From an uncultured Achromobacter sp. (GTDB taxonomy: Bacteria > Pseudomonadota > Gammaproteobacteria > Burkholderiales > Burkholderiaceae_B): a stretch of 5,394 nucleotides of DNA. Each line of letters opens with the position of its first letter. Positions within the stretch are counted from its first letter, which is position 1. Below are positions 5,147 to 5,394 of this stretch, one piece after another. The position numbers and the translations under genes were made by a program. The notes below the pieces were generated by a model. It searched no databases and was not told where the DNA came from. It worked only from the letters and a program-made list of their open reading frames with translations. Where the stretch lies: assembly GCA_913775005.1 (NCBI GenBank), contig CAJYKY010000349.1, forward strand, positions 1 through 5,394, in the 5' to 3' direction.

Positions 5147-5394
5147 TTCATCTGCACCTGCACCGTGGCCATCGTGGCCAGATTCGTGTCGCCCGGCTTG
5201 ATACCGTGGCGCATCACGGTGGCGCGCAGCGAGCCCGGCGCTTCATTCAACCGCGCAACGAACGCAAACACCTCGCTCAAGTTGGCCACCATCAATTCCA
5301 GTTGCGCCGCTTCGCCTGCGCGCTCCATCCTCAGGTTCATGATCGCTATCCTGGGCGTCCAGGCCCGTTCAAGTTCGCGCAGCAGCTCCGGGCG
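5143..5394 (-). CDS. PilN/GspL-like assembly protein, C-terminal part (cut by window edge)
   Basis: The frame is open from the right edge of the window to TGA at 5143-5145, giving the last 83 residues. The first visible residues are RPELLRELERAWTPRIAIMN, which lie before the internal ATG at 5338-5340. The true start is therefore beyond the window and that ATG should not be taken as the start. The visible part matches the periplasmic domain of PilN/GspL-type proteins: a helix with LLRELERAW, a strand around RIAIMNLRME, then QLELMVANLSEVFAFVARLNEAPG (helix) and a final ATMATVQVQMK strand. It overlaps the PilO-like start by 4 nt (ATGA). The N-terminal part, transmembrane segment and any PilM-binding motif are not visible. 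Confidence 0.8.
   Translation of the reverse strand, partial: RPELLRELERAWTPRIAIMNLRMERAGEAAQLELMVANLSEVFAFVARLNEAPGSLRATVMRHGIKPGDTNLATMATVQVQMK

Noticed and set aside
5338..5340. ATG as the start of the PilN-like gene
   Set aside because: The frame stays open and domain-like to the window edge (RPELLRELERAW upstream), so this Met is internal.

Overview
The window holds most of one minus-strand operon for a type II secretion / type IV pilus-like machine, followed downstream by a minus-strand response-regulator gene. GC-rich coding sequence, tightly overlapping genes and the flavour of the proteins point to a betaproteobacterium, probably Burkholderiales. That placement comes from family resemblance read by eye, and I cannot choose a genus.

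In transcription order (right to left) the operon runs: the 3' end of a PilN/GspL-like gene cut by the window edge (5394-5143); a PilO/GspM-like inner-membrane protein (5146-4580); a small exported PilP/GspC-like protein with a CxxC pair (4580-4101); a 62-nt gap with a perfect 8-bp hairpin; a lipoprotein secretin (4038-2203); two GspG-like pseudopilins (2194-1718 and 1743-1354); and a third pseudopilin-like protein lacking the conserved Glu at +5 (1367-879). Apart from the gap before the secretin, neighbouring genes overlap or lie within about 10 nt of each other, which indicates one transcript with translational coupling.

The order N-O-P-secretin is that of the type IV pilus alignment/secretin operon (pilMNOPQ). 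The downstream genes are instead short pseudopilins with GspG-type C-termini, so this looks like a compact hybrid or atypical T2SS-like system. The expected ATPase (GspE/PilB), platform protein (GspF/PilC), PilM-like protein and prepilin peptidase are not in the window. The first three may lie upstream, beyond position 5394. The likely working model is that N/O/P form the inner-membrane to periplasm scaffold, the secretin is the outer-membrane gate, and the pseudopilins form a short pseudopilus. The substrate is unknown.

Positions 727-878 form an AT-rich intergenic region rich in dyads and near-repeats. It separates the operon from a complete OmpR/PhoB-type response regulator (726-40) with no histidine kinase in view. 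Positions 1-39 lie beyond that gene and show nothing recognisable apart from an EcoRI site at 1-6. I found no tRNA, rRNA, CRISPR array, insertion sequence or phage gene. The long plus-strand ORFs are antisense shadows of the GC-rich minus-strand genes.
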